Assembly (NCBI GenBank): GCA_903813345.2
Contig: CAIIXF020000008.1
Span: 5,401,341 to 5,465,340, forward strand
Reading direction: 5' to 3'
Source: Owenia fusiformis
Taxonomy: Eukaryota; Annelida; Polychaeta; Sabellida; Oweniidae
Length of the DNA stretch: 64,000 nucleotides
A program made the position numbers and the translations under genes. The notes beneath the pieces were generated by a model. The model saw nothing but the letters and a program-made list of their open reading frames with translations. It was not told the origin of the DNA and made no database searches. This document shows, one piece after another, positions 48,327-61,193 of the stretch. How positions within the stretch are numbered: the stretch's first letter is position 1; each line of letters starts with the position of its first letter.

Positions 48327-48995
48327 CCATTAGTCATATTAAGAATGCAACAATATCACCATTATTCATATTAAGAATGCAACAATGTCACCATTAGTCA
48401 TATTAAGAATGCAACAATATCACCATTATTCATATTAAGAATGCAACATTATCACCATTAGTCATATTAAGAATGCAACAATTTCACCATTAGTCATATT
48501 AAGAATATAACAATATCACCATTAGTCATATTAAGAGTGCAACAATATCACCATGAGTCATATTAAGAGTGCAACAATATCACCATTAGTCATATTAAGA
48601 GTGCAACAATATCACCATTAGTCATAATAAGAATGTAACAATATCACCATTAGTCATATTATGAATGTAACAATATCACCATTAGTCATATCACGAATGC
48701 AACAATATCACCATAAGTCGCATTACAATGTGACAAAACATAATGTTCTTTGCATAAGAAGTTTATACAGCCAGTTTCAAAATATAAATGAAAAGTGTGT
48801 AATATCACCATTAGTCATATAAAGAATGTAACAATATCACCATCAGTCATATTAAGAATGTAACAATATCACCATTAGTCATATTAAGAATGCAACAATA
48901 TCACCATTAGTCGCATTACAATGTGACAAAACATAATGTTCTTTGCATAAGAAGTTTATACAGCCAGTTTCAAAATGTAAATGAAAAGTGTGTAT
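48327..48995 (+). repeat. 32-bp minisatellite in two blocks with a duplicated spacer
   Basis: The unit is TCATATTAAGAATGCAACAA + TATCACCATTAG (32 bp). About twelve copies fill 48327-48716 and about three and a half fill 48800-48910. Each block is followed by the same 83-bp spacer starting TCGCATTACAATGTGACAAA (48718 and 48911). One block-plus-spacer was evidently duplicated. Confidence 0.93.
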
Positions 48996-50220
48996 ATATA
49001 TAGTAATAATAAATCATTTCATTAATCATTTCATTTAATTAGCTAAGAATAATGAAATAGATTATGATGTCCATGTACTTAAACTTCTGATTTCATTTGT
49101 GATTAATCTTTAGTCATTAGATATAGTTTTACATAGTGGTTGTTGGTCAAAACCTCATCTAGAACCATTATCCTTGTATTCAATTAATATAATGAACTGA
49201 AAGTGTTGAAGCCAAAGTGGTGTTATCCCAGTCAAAATATTAACTCTTTATAATTAGTTTCCATCAATTAGAATAAATTTTGTGGTTTCTTGTATTCTTA
49301 TTCAAATTAGAGTTTGGCCTGTCCTGACCTTGACCTGAATTTGAAATGTCAGTTTGCTTTGTTCCTTGGAATTTCATTCCTTTTCTCCTGGCACAGTACC
49401 ATTTTGAACACAGGTGTAAACTTTATATGGTATCATTACTGATTGAAATTGCTCGTCAGTAGTGAGAGAGAGATTTGTATTGTAATTAATGAGTTTATTA
49501 ATGATTATCATGTGGCGAAGTGCTAGAGTTTTGTTCATCTAACATGCTGTGTGTTATTTATATGATTTTATGGGATTTTGCATGTTTTCCAATTATCAAT
49601 TAAAAGTACCCGCATGAGCTTGAAGCCGGGATGAAAATGCAACTTATTAATAATGATTTTATCACCTGTAAGTGTCAGTCCAGATACCCCGTGAAAAGTA
49701 GACTAATCAGCAAAAAGTAGATTAATCGATGCCCTTTCTAACATTGCACTAATGCAGATTTATTACACAGATGTATTGAGTAAGTGTGTGATGAAACGGG
49801 ATGTTATGAGGGAGATATCCATGTTGCTAGGTTGCATTGAAAAATGAGTTGTCAGCCTCATAACGTAGATATGGATGTTTGCAGAAACATACAAAAATCC
49901 CATCTTCAGTATCTTAAGTTGTTGATTCCTGGTTATTAAACTGAATCCGGGGTTGGTAAATATACAGGTATGCCTAGTTCAAAGATGCAGGTATGTCTGG
50001 TTTTGATGAAATGGAAAATCAAAAGGATGCAATATGTTTGTACGCTACGCTGAAATATTATTTTGCTCATCTCGTCTTGCGCGATTTCTGTTGTTTCTCG
50101 AGTTTCAATGAAGTTTAAAAGATTAATTGAAACCAATCTCTAAAATGATCCATCATACTCAGAAAGTAGTAGCCTTACTATTAGCCTAGGGTATCTTGAT
50201 TTTGGAGTCTTTGGTTATTG

Positions 50221-50552
50221 TACCCTTTGCATTTACAAGAGAGCTTCGTCTTCACTCTTTCAGTTTTCTATAAATCTCTGAACTCACCAAGTGATCAGAG
50301 TTCGTCCTCGGAATAAGGATGACTTTATGGTCATTTTCTCTCATGTAATTGCATAATTATTGTGTACACATTTATCATGTGTTCCTTCTAGCTCTCTGAT
50401 TGGTTGAGAAAAGGTCAGCGTTATAGGTTTGAAATGATTTATGACCCGAGCTGTCATGGGCATCGGTCGTGGGGGCGGGGCTGCTAAACTGTAATATAGT
50501 CTATACGAGGCAGAGGGTAGTTTATAACTAGACTCTGCGCTGCGCAGCGTAT
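50221..50552. mobile_element. MITE family member A (TACCCTTTGCAT type)
   Basis: It begins TACCCTTTGCATTTACAAG and contains TCTGATTGGTTGAGAAAAGG and GCTAAACTGTAATATAGTCT, all shared with 57872-58148. The right end is degraded (CTCTGCGCTGCGCAGCG). The longest of three copies. Confidence 0.75.
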
Positions 50553-51479
50553 GGTTATGGAGGAATGTTCATTTCATCATTATTAAATCGTAGACTATAC
50601 ATATGTCTAATTATGTGCTGTACTGTTGTACCTTCCTTATATCCCTGATAATGTTATCAGCTCAAATGTGATTAACTCACTCACCTCCCTCGTCTAAAAT
50701 TTCTTTTTGGTCATGTCTGTTTAGCCTAGTTTCTTCCAAATAAACAACTAAGTTCCTGGTGTCTTACATTGTCTAAGTGTTGTTTGCTTTATTCTTGCTA
50801 TTTTCACACTTTCCTCTCTAAATTTCATTTTATTTCAAGAAATGTTCTTCATTAATGCTAGAACATGGAGCTGCCCTAATCTTGCGTGAAATTGCCTCAA
50901 TTTAATGAGAATCGGTAACATTGCATAAGGATGAAGCATTAATACTGGATAACTTTACTAATTGCTCAGATAGGTATTTATTATGATGTAATGACTAATG
51001 GGAAGGAGTTCACCCATCAAAGAAATATTCTGGTATCAATGGTTGGATTGAAAATAGAGTATAAAAGAGGGGATTTAGAGTTGATGAAAGTAAAATAGCA
51101 TGTAGCAACATTCTCAACTATATAGGAATGCAAGGAAATTGGATGCTTTATTCAAATTTTAGAGAGAAATGGAGTAGAATAAGAATGAGTTTGCGGATGA
51201 TTTTAGACTCTGGTAGCCAATATTGCTGTTTATGCTCCACTCGTTTCTTGATAGAATCAAAGTACCAAAGTTTAACTGGAGAAGAATTTGTTTGGTTTTT
51301 GGGATTAGTGCCTGGAGTTATCAGGAAATGTGCACTCGCTTGAAGTATCAGAGTACGAGGGGATGATTGATTTGGTACTAATGTTAGGGCAGATGAAGAA
51401 AGATATGACTTTAATTTCACTGTTCAATAAAAACATCAGAGATCGTTACAAATAGTTGTTAATGTTTTGTTAAGGAGTG

Positions 51480-52665
51480 TAGACCAGTGGTTATGCTGAT
51501 TAAAGTTGGTGGTTGTTCTGATAAAGGCCAGTGATTGTGCTGTTAGAAGCCAGTGATTGTGCTGTTAAAAGCCAGTGATTGTGCTGTTAAAAGCCAGTGA
51601 TTGTGCTGTTAGAAGCCAGTGATTGTGCTGTTAGAAGCCAGTGATTGTGCTGTTAGAAGCCAGTGATTGTGCTGTTAAAAGCCAGTGATTGTGCTGTTAG
51701 AAGCCAGTGATTGTGCTGTTAGAAGCCAGTGATTGTGCTGTTAAAAGCCAGTGGTTTTGATAAAGGCCAGTGATTGTGCTGATAAAGGCCAGTGGTTGTT
51801 TTGATAAAGGCCAGCATCTGTACTGATAAAAGCCAGTGGTTGTTCTGATAAAAGCCAGTGGTTGTGCTGTTAAAAGCCAGTGGTTGTTCTGATAAAAGCC
51901 AGTGGTTGTTCTGATAAAAGCCAGTGGTTGTGCTGTTAAAAGCCATTGGTTCTGATAAAGGCCAGTAATTCTGACAAAGGCCAGTGGTTGTTTTGATAAA
52001 GGCCAGCATTTGTGCTGATAAAAGCCAGTGGTTGTTCTGATAAAGGCCAGCGTTTGTGCTGATAAAACCTGTGGTTGTTCTGATAAAGGCCAGTGATTGT
52101 GCTGTTAAAAGCCTGTGATTGTGCTGTTAAAAGCCAGTGGTTCTGATAAAGGCCAGTGATTCTGACAAAGGCCAGTGGTTGTTTTGATAAAGGCCAGCAT
52201 TTGTGCTGATAAAAGCCAGTGGTTGTTCTGATAAAGGCCAGCGTTTGTGCTGATAAAACCTGTGGTTGTTCTGATAAAGGCCAGTGATTGTGCTGTTAAA
52301 AGCCTGTGATTGTTTTGATAAAGGCCAGCATCTGTACTGATAAAAGCCAGTGGTTGTTCTGATAAAAGCCAGTGGTTGTGCTGTTAAAAGCCATTGGTTC
52401 TGATAAAGGCCAGTGATTCTGACAAAGGCCAGTGGTTGTTTTGATAAAGGCCAGCATTTGTGCTGATAAAGCCTGTGGGCTCTGTGGTTGTTCTGATAAA
52501 AGCCAGTGGTTGTGCTGTTAAAAGCCATTGGTTCTGATAAAGGCCAGTGATTCTGACAAAGGCCAGTGGTTGTTTTGATAAAGGCCAGTGATTGTGCTGA
52601 TAAAGGCCAGTGGTTGTTCTAATAAAAGCCAGCGTTTGTGCTGATAAAAGCCAGTGGTTGTTCCA
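51480..52665 (-). repeat. 22-bp minisatellite of about 1.2 kb
   Basis: Roughly 50 copies of units such as GCCAGTGATTGTGCTGTTAA and GCCAGTGGTTGTTCTGATAA. Two unit types (GATTGTGCTGTT at the left; GGTTGTTCTGAT further right) are arranged in higher-order blocks, some repeated over several hundred bp. Minus-strand open frames (NNHWLLSE type) are by-products. Confidence 0.95.
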
Positions 52666-53500
52666 TCTATCACATTGAGATGTAGGCCCATATCAAACAT
52701 GTACTTCCTTCAAATCTACTTAGATTGAAAAGAAGTATTCATGAAATTTTAATAGGGAGTTGATGTCTACTAATGGCTCTAGCAAAATTGATGTGTGGAA
52801 GTTTCCTTCATAAGCAGGGTACATTTGTAAAAGAATCACATAAAATGAAGCCAATCTGAAGCACAGCATGGTTGTCTGGTCTTCATACTGCAATGTTCCT
52901 ATGTTTGAACTTATCACTTATCATGTTTATTTCTCTCAATTTCTCTCTAAAATTTGAATGAACAATCTTATTTTCTGACATTTCTATATACTTTAGAGTT
53001 CTAGCTACACACGTGTTTATTTCTTCTCTCAGCAATTTCACTGTTTTACATTTTATTTTGCATTTTTAAACGTAACTCTCTCGGCATTATGTTCAAAGTA
53101 TGCTGCCACTAGGGAGCAGTTGAATTAGATAGATGAGGGGGATAGCTGTCGGAACAGGCCTGATTTACTCCCATCCAGTGGATCATTTAATTAGCTATGT
53201 TTTTCTCTAAAGTACCAAAACTTTAGCTCAGATTATTAGTTTAAAAAGATCTTTTTCAAATTGATGGATGGACATCAGCCTTGTGTTACCATTATTCACA
53301 ACACATGTGGTCCGGTTTGAAATAATGATAATGCCATTAACTAATGGTATACTGCCTTGATGGAAATGGCTAAATATCATTCAATAGTACTATATTCTCA
53401 CCTCCGTACACAAACAAACAATCCATGTGTATCATTTTATTGTACCCATCATGAGAAAGTGTGGCTTTCTATTTGTTCCTTTGTAGTTAGGAAAGAGAAA

Positions 53501-53578
53501 GATGTGATGAATATCAGAAAGATGTGATGAATATCAGAAAGATGTGATGAATATCAGAAAGGTGTGATGAATATCAGA
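53501..53578 (+). repeat. 20-bp tandem repeat, four copies
   Basis: GATGTGATGAATATCAGAAA is repeated four times; the fourth has one change (GGTGTGATG). Confidence 0.95.
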
Positions 53579-53589
53579 ATGTATTATAA

Positions 53590-55828
53590 TGGGGCACTTC
53601 CATTTTTATTTTAACATAGTGATATTACAGTATCTCATCTTACCCTATTGCAAACATAGTTACATAAGTAGTTAGGGGAGAATATGGAGAAGAACACATA
53701 GCTGGGTCTCCCATATTTGAGAGGGAGATCTGGAGAAGATGGGTATAAACATGCAAGAAGATGGGGGAAGCGCCAACAAGGAGAAGATGGGCAGGAACAT
53801 GTAAGGAGAAGATGTGCCATCGGAACCTTGTTATTCGAGAAAGCTCTTCTAAAGAAACAAAATCAATTTTTTAAAAAGGGCATATAAGATCAAATGTCAG
53901 GACTTTAATTAGAGGACCAGTTCCTCTTCATTTTTGAACTTACAGATCTCTACCAAAACAACTGGAGATAATGGTGTATGATGTCAGTAGGGAAACCGCT
54001 GAAGAAAGCTAATGTTATGGCCTATTACATATACAAAAGCTGAGCCAAGCTCAATGGTACTGTGTAAACTTCCATTAAACTATGACCTGAAAGGAATTAA
54101 GCAGTTGATGGTGGCGCCATGAGATACAAAATGAGGCCAGAAGGATCGTAGCCAATCATGATAATGGTCAGTTGATTCTCTTGACGATCTCATTTATTCT
54201 AATCATTTGACGTTTCCCGATTTGTTGCCACCAATGGAAATACATTAATCTTCCATGGACTAGTCAATAGGGAATCACTAATTACTCTCAATTTTAAAAA
54301 ATCCCAGTTTAATCGTAATATGATCTAATACAGTTCATTATGGAGGAAACAGCCAAGTATCATGTCTAGAAATCTGAATTTATGTGTTCTGTTCTTGATC
54401 TCCTTGAAGTGTTCTATTAACCCCAGGCCACAAGCTAAATTGCACGTAAGAGTCAGTAAGGGTCATTTATGTTTTATCATAATTTCAAACATTTCAAGTT
54501 TTTAGGTTTCGAACTTTCCCATGATATCAGTTTGAGCTTGATAAAGAATTCCTCAAACTAGAATGTAATTTAGAAGTGGACTGAAATTGAAATCACCCCT
54601 TCAGTTCATAATTTCCCTATATATAAAATATTATGGAACTCGGATTTTAAAATAAAAAAAGCTCATAAAGAATAAAATAAGCAAGAAATAAAGAGAACAG
54701 GATCGATGTGAATACTCTAAATTCTATAGGAATTCAAGAAAATCAGACACTTCATGTAAACATTACAGAAAAAATGCATGAAAAAACATGGACAGAGAGT
54801 AAATTCAATAAGAAGTTGTTATATGGAAATTGGAATGAATGGACAGATGCAGTATGAAGTGTAAATAGTGTTCAAATGTGAAAGTGTCAAATATAATGAA
54901 GATGAATCTGGTACTTGATTGGTCCAGTGATTACACTCGTAAAATCTCACAAAAACAAATTAGAATTTTGACAGTCACTTATAAAATCCAATAATTGCTA
55001 GCTACCTTAAATTCACACTTTTAATATGAAACAAAGGTTTGATAGATGACTGCTCGTAATCGGATTACTTTTTTAGACCATTAAATCAAAAGATGCAGTT
55101 CGGCAAGGGAATGGACCAAATGAATTGTCACTAATGCCATTATCTCCTTACAAAATATCACTTTAATTGGGAAACATTTACTGTAAAAATTGCTGATTTT
55201 TCCTCTCATTATCATGTGAGTGTCGACCATATTGTGCCCATTAGCAAATATAATTGTAGTGTCACGTTGAAAAATGAGGAATAGAATAGAAAAGAATAAA
55301 ATCAACGAGTAACCAATTCAGCGGGCATTTGGCCAATACTCCAAGGGGTTTGAAAATGCACTAAAGTCAAACACTTTATTCAAACTTTAGAGAGAAATTA
55401 CACGTTAAAGGCATGACCGAGAGACATTTCCAATCTCACAGCACACTCCAGTGTTTAAACGTAATTGCAGTACTCCTCTTGGTGATGCATTATAATTGGT
55501 GGCACTCTTGTCCCGCACATTTCCTTTTAGATTAATCAATCTAGACGTTTACTCGAGATGAGAGTGTATATCTTGTATGGTGGAGACATAATTACATCTC
55601 CGGGGCTAATATTTTGAATTCTATTCAGTTTTTGAACATCAAAACAACAGTTCTGGATTTCCTCAGCATTATCAGTACATTTCTCTAGAGTTTTCCTTGG
55701 ATGATATGAACGCTGTATATAAGCTGTTTTGCAATTTTGAAACAAAAACATTTCACCATTTCGATGTTAAAGTAACTAGTAAGAGAAACAACTGGTGTTT
55801 TGTGGCATCTCTTTCTAAAATATGATTT
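53590..55828. other. AT-rich flank without supported gene
   Basis: A short imperfect GGAGAAGATGGG repeat lies near 53715-53815. The segments at 54725-54775 and 55365-55410 belong to a degenerate family seen also at 51120-51175 and 63230-63285. No gene. Confidence 0.4.
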
Positions 55829-55985
55829 CATGTCACCACCACATGTGGTGACATATTGTTATACTCTCCAACTTGTGGATGGTGTTTGGTGGTTGGGATT
55901 TGGTGCTTGGTGTTCGGTGGTCTGTTTCTGAAACAGATGGCAGTTGGTGATATTTTCCATGTTAATGCCTTGTATGATATTACTT
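55829..55985 (+). repeat. Dispersed repeat, copy 2 (TGTCACC...GGTGAC family)
   Basis: It starts CATGTCACCACCACATGTGG and ends TCCATGTTAATGCCTTGTA, aligning with 3875-4050. The middle contains a degenerate TTGGTG/TTCGGTGG array. Confidence 0.7.
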
Positions 55986-57871
55986 TACCATTGTAAAAAA
56001 CAGCACTGATTTAATATCATATTTCCAGGCCATATCCTGGGGCCATATCTAATTTCATTGCTCATCATAGCCGTAGTGTTTTGACATGCTTTAGTGACTT
56101 CAATTTACTGTGTCAATTTATAAAGCTTTGAGATTCAATAAGATATAATTCTTGAGCCGAGGGAATATATGGACTGTGTAAAAATAATGAAGACATATTC
56201 CAGCATATCCATTTTGCATTTGTTCATGCCAAGATTAATACACCTTTGTGGACAAAGTAATCTCTTTATGTAGAAATGGACATTTGTCACGGGGTATTAA
56301 CCGCTGAAATCTGTCTGACAAACACGCACCAGTGGACCCGCTGAATGCCTATAGATTATCATTGTATTGTTTGCTCATAATGCCATCTGTATTATTCAGT
56401 TCTTTTCTACAAGAACTGAACTCATTGCAATAGGGTTTCTTAGTATTTGTAGTTGGAAGTGCTGATATTAATACATCAAGAGAGAATATTTGAGTAGGCT
56501 TATACTATTATTTTCATTTTTTATTGGTTTAACTTTTGTACATTATAGAATTTATACACTTTAGAATGAAACCAAGCTATAGAAAACAAATAAGAATCCA
56601 AATAAATTAACTATCAGAACAAAAATAAATTAGATTAAGGCTAATAGTAAAAAGCGGGTGAACAATATTTTTCTTGGCTAAATATGTTTGAAGAAATGTT
56701 GAAAATATTTTTTAAAAATATCAATCTTCCAGCAACAAAAACAAGCCATCCGATTCAATAAAAATACAATATTTAAACAAAGCTTAATGTAAACACGTGT
56801 TTGATATGAATTGTAATTTGGCAGCAGTTTATAAAAAAAATCGTTGAACTCATATTTGGCTTTGAATCAAAAACGTGACTATGTGTTGTAAGCGTGCATG
56901 GATGTCACATTGCATTTGATGATGTCTCATCTCTCAAGCTTTGATGCTGTCTCCTGGCAGGATAAAACAGACATAGGGCTTCCTGACTCACCATCACATT
57001 ACATTTCTGTCTCGTCTCAACTAGCCTTTTGGTGAAACCCTATAACGTTAAGGTGTTTTAGACGTCATTGTCGTCATGGTTTTATTCAGAAGGAATGTCA
57101 TGCGGGACAAGACGTGTCTTGAAATGATGGTTTCTTACTTAGGTATTCCAACATTGTCATATAATGAGTTGCGCATTGAATAAATATGATGTATTGTATA
57201 GATATGCATTGTATAAATCACCCATATGTTTCCATAACTAATTGTGCTACTATATTGGAAAAACAGAAATTGATCAATTGCATAATTACTATTCAGGAAT
57301 GTTATCTCTATTGAGTATTCTCATTATATAGTACCAGGTGATCAACTAATAGGAATATTTGCAATAAAGCTGTAACTCCGGTTTTGTTAAGTATATCACG
57401 GATCACAGGCATGCTACATGTACGTTCATCTGTTCTCATCTTCTGATCGTGTTTCTGCATATATAGACCCTAATTTAGCTAGTGTCAAGGTCAAACATTG
57501 AGAGGTGAATCATTGAATTTGGATCAGCCCTTGCATCGACTTGTCAGAGGTATATGTTATACATGTCGAATATATATTTATTTTCACCTGATCACACCAG
57601 TTGATGTACTACCCCCCTCCCCTATATCAAGAACTAGATGCCCCCCTTCATCCTCGAACATCTATTGACATGGAATTCCCCCTCTCTTTCCCGATCAGGC
57701 TGATTGCAGGAACTTTTATTTAATGGGTTGGTTGACCTTTTTCGCCATGCATGCAATTTTTGGACTACGCCTAGTTCTTATTCATCGGAATCGTGTCCTC
57801 CTTATCAATTCATTTCTAGAAAACAGATATATGTGATTAGTATCAGTTGTATTATCTTTTTGCAATACCTG

Positions 57872-58148
57872 TACCCTTTGCATTCATTCGTCTTCACTCT
57901 TTCAGTTTACCAGAAATCTCTGATCTCACCGAGCCAATCAGAATTCGTCATCGAAATATGGATGACTTTCTATATGGTCATTTTCTCTGACACCACCGCA
58001 TAGTTAATGAACATGTATTTAGCATGTGTTCCTTCCACTTCGCTGATTGGTTGAGAAAGGGTCAGGCACCAATCTGGGATGGCGCTGCTAAACTGTAATA
58101 TAGTCTATACTAGACAGAGGGTAGTAACTAGACTCTGCATGCAGGGTA
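57872..58148. mobile_element. MITE family member B (TACCCTTTGCAT type), best-preserved ends
   Basis: It begins TACCCTTTGCATTC and ends GCATGCAGGGTA, a short terminal inverted repeat (TACCCT..GCAT). It shares most of its interior with 50221-50552. No coding. Confidence 0.8.
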
Positions 58149-58265
58149 CAATACCTGGGATATTGGTATGTGTGATATCACACTACTTTGAATGATATCA
58201 TTTTTATCTGATATTGATTCCAGATAGTTGAAAAATGATGTAAAATATCAGAATGCTATTGAATA

Positions 58266-59069
58266 CAGTGTGTCCCAAAAAAAAGGAAACCAGCAATAGA
58301 TTGCTTATTTCTCAAATATGAATAATAATAGGAAAATATCACAGCTACCATCTGATAGGTTATGATGTCCTCTTTCTTATGATACCAAAGTTGTCTATTT
58401 TCCTTCACGGATGACTGAGTTATGAGGGATTTAAGTGACCATGTCAGAAATGAGTTTGTACCACTTTCAGGCAAGTCAATTTCACCATCATAACAAAATA
58501 AAAGTGATAAGTAACAACAAACATCAGGTTATCACTCTTTTACTCATTTATTCCAATTAAAATTACACATATCATATTTAACACCCCTTTTAAATCCCAA
58601 TGTCCATTCAAAGTTGTTTTAACCCCAGTGTCCTTCAACATGACCCCCATTCCTTTCAATGCAAATGTCTGCCCTTGATCTCATCGCACGTACTGCATCC
58701 CTGATGATAACACTGGGGTTAAAACAACTTTGAATGGACATTGGGATTTAAAAGGGGTGTTAAATATGATATGTGTAATTTTAATTGGAATAAATGAGTA
58801 AAAGAGTGATATCCTGATGTTTGTTGTTACTTATCATTTTGTTATGATGGTGAAATTGACTTGGCTGAAAGTGGTACAAATTCATTTCTGACATGGTCAC
58901 TTAAATCCCTTATAACTCAGTCATCCGTGAAGGAAAATAGACAACTTTGGTATCATAAGAAAGAGGACATCATAATCTATCAGATGGTAGCTGTGAAATT
59001 TTCCTATCATTATTCATATTTGAGTAATAAGCAATCTATTGCTGGTTTCCTTTTTTTTGGGACACCCTG
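58266..59069. mobile_element. Foldback derived from an IS630/Tc1/mariner-like transposon
   Basis: Ends are CAGTGTGTCCC and GGGACACCCTG, with TA on each side (58264-58265 and 59070-59071). Arms 58266-58630 and 58711-59069 are near-perfect inverted copies of about 360 bp around an 80-bp centre. The centre and its junction retain a transposase C-terminal fragment on the minus strand. This looks like a head-to-head fusion of two right ends of a TA-inserting transposon. Confidence 0.88.
58619..58708 (-). pseudogene. Remnant of transposase C-terminus in the foldback centre
   Basis: About 29 codons end in TAA. They include VRAMRSRADICIERNGGHVE, the R-x-x-x-CI-x-x-x-GGH-x-E pattern I recall from the end of TA-inserting transposases in invertebrates. 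Nothing upstream of the fragment remains; the frame runs directly into the inverted arm. Confidence 0.65.
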
Positions 59070-59566
59070 TATATCTTATGACTTTTTTGAAAATTACTTT
59101 TCTGAATATTTTTTTTCCTTAATTATATTCGAAGAAAATGTGCTACCTTACAAATGGGTGTGATATATTTGATATCAGATGCATATGTGTGGAATAATGA
59201 ATTTTACCAAAATATTAGGTTATTGAATATATAGATTATCTTACAATGATGTTATTCCGCTAATATTAACATAATCATGGGATATAACTCTATCGCTAAT
59301 CAATTTTTAGCGTGCTATCTTGGTCTCGGAGATTGGTCAGCTTATTATAGTGTGTCATGTAAGGCTTAATCTACCTGCCCAATGAGCTGGACATGAAAGC
59401 CTGGAATTGCTAAGTGCGAAAAGTTCATGGAAATCTGATGAATGAGACTGTCAAATCAGAGCACAAATAAATATGGAAGCTCACGTCATAATGTAATTTT
59501 CTCACCCGAGTGTTGATCATTCTTGTTTTCAATGAATTTTGTTAAATGAAGGTGTCAGGTTAGATG

Positions 59567-59644
59567 TACCCTTTGCATTCGTTTGACTTCACTTCTTAAA
59601 AGAGAGCTCCGTCTGTAGTTTAACTAGACTCTGCACGCAGGGTA
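59567..59644. mobile_element. MITE family member C, internally deleted
   Basis: Only 78 bp. It begins TACCCTTTGCATTCG and ends ACTAGACTCTGCACGCAGGG + TA, keeping both termini of the family but missing about 200 bp of interior found in copy B. Confidence 0.75.
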
Positions 59645-61193
59645 GGTTAGATGAAAGCTTATTTCGTAATTTCATTTGTATTTTTTATAGTTGGTAATAC
59701 ATCTTCTTTCGCTAAAAGAAAAGAGTTGGTTTGAGAGAGCTGTGATGATGACAGTGACTCATGCAGAAATCCCTTGTTATATTCATCAATTTTATGTTAT
59801 ACTAGAGATGTACCAAGGCCAAGTCATCGTGATATCTCAAACAGTAAATTGCATAATGAAACTCTCATTTGCAATGATTTATTTTGACATGATGGTATGA
59901 ATATTTTTTGAAATGCCGCCCCTTTGTTCCAAGTCATCGTTGTTAATAATTATAATAGAAGGCTAGAAGTAAGTTATGACCTGACGCATGTGGGTTTACA
60001 AATGACACTCTGCATTATGGTTCATAAATCGGTAGCTGAGGTGAAAATATCATTAGAGTCTAAATTAACATCTCAAAACATTTTTTCTTTGTCTCTGTAA
60101 TGAACTTAATGCTTATAAATGCATTCTTGCAAAGATATATGGAAAGAGTTAATATCTGGAAATGTAATAAGTGAGATTTCATTTTTATCAATATTTCTGT
60201 CTTGTAATTTTTAGAATGTTTCGTACTTTAAGTACTTTGTGGCATTCTGAGTTGTTAATTATCCCCGTCAGAAGAGGGAAATGGCAAATTAGGAACAATT
60301 GCTAGATACTTTTAGCTACAATTTCCACTAATCTTATCCAATGAAATCATATCAATACAACTCTACTTAAATACATTCTTGAGGGACTATTTTGAAAAAG
60401 CAGGAAATTACTTTTCTACAAATCACTTAATTTAAATGCTAGTTTTGTGATGTTGTTAGATTCTGACTTACATAAGACATTTGAGAAAAAAATAGTTTAG
60501 AAATTATAACCTGTGGTAGCTGCCAAGAAATATTGATATTCTGTTGAAATAGGAATTAGTCTGAGTGGTAGAATTATGAGAGGATGTCATCTTTTAACAT
60601 TTATGCCCCGTACGTAAAGTACATCATCAACTTATTCCTTTATTAATAAATTATTTTCATTGAAAACTGTACAAGTTTTCGAATTTTTATAAACTTTTAA
60701 GTTTTAATTTCACACATGCTCAAATTATATTACATATTTCAGCTCTCAAATTTTCATTTTTATACATGTCTCTATGATCATTAATGTAACTTATGGGAAC
60801 TTCAAAGCACAGTTGCATGTAAGATATTGCATGTAACTGTAGCCTCTAATTTTTAGGTAATAGAGTATTAATAGGGGATAGCGTGTACTATTGTGAAAGT
60901 ATTGAGTAAATTATACTAATTTTTCATTCGAAACCTTTGATCAGTGAGCAAGAGACAAGATATAGATCAAATATACAAGATTTAGATCAAATATAAATCA
61001 GATATCGATGAAAGAAGATATCTTGTTAGGATATGTTAGGCAAGAATCCTGGACATCTCTCTTAATAATGAGACGAACAATGAATTCAATAATTTATATT
61101 ATCATGTATGCCTAAATCAGATACACTTTTATTATTACCATCTATTGTAATCACTCCAAAGAGTGCATATGAGCGAACATGTTACTTACCCCC
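59645..61193. other. AT-rich flank without supported gene
   Basis: No supported exon. A small direct repeat (AGATCAAATATA) lies near 60963-60997. Confidence 0.4.

Noticed and set aside
51719-52700. Several long minus-strand frames rich in NNHW and LLSE
   Set aside because: Pure translation of the 22-bp minisatellite.
58256-59163. Two near-identical frames beginning ESGTNSFLTWSLKSL on opposite strands
   Set aside because: They are the two inverted arms of the foldback, not genes; their mirror identity comes from the inverted repeat.
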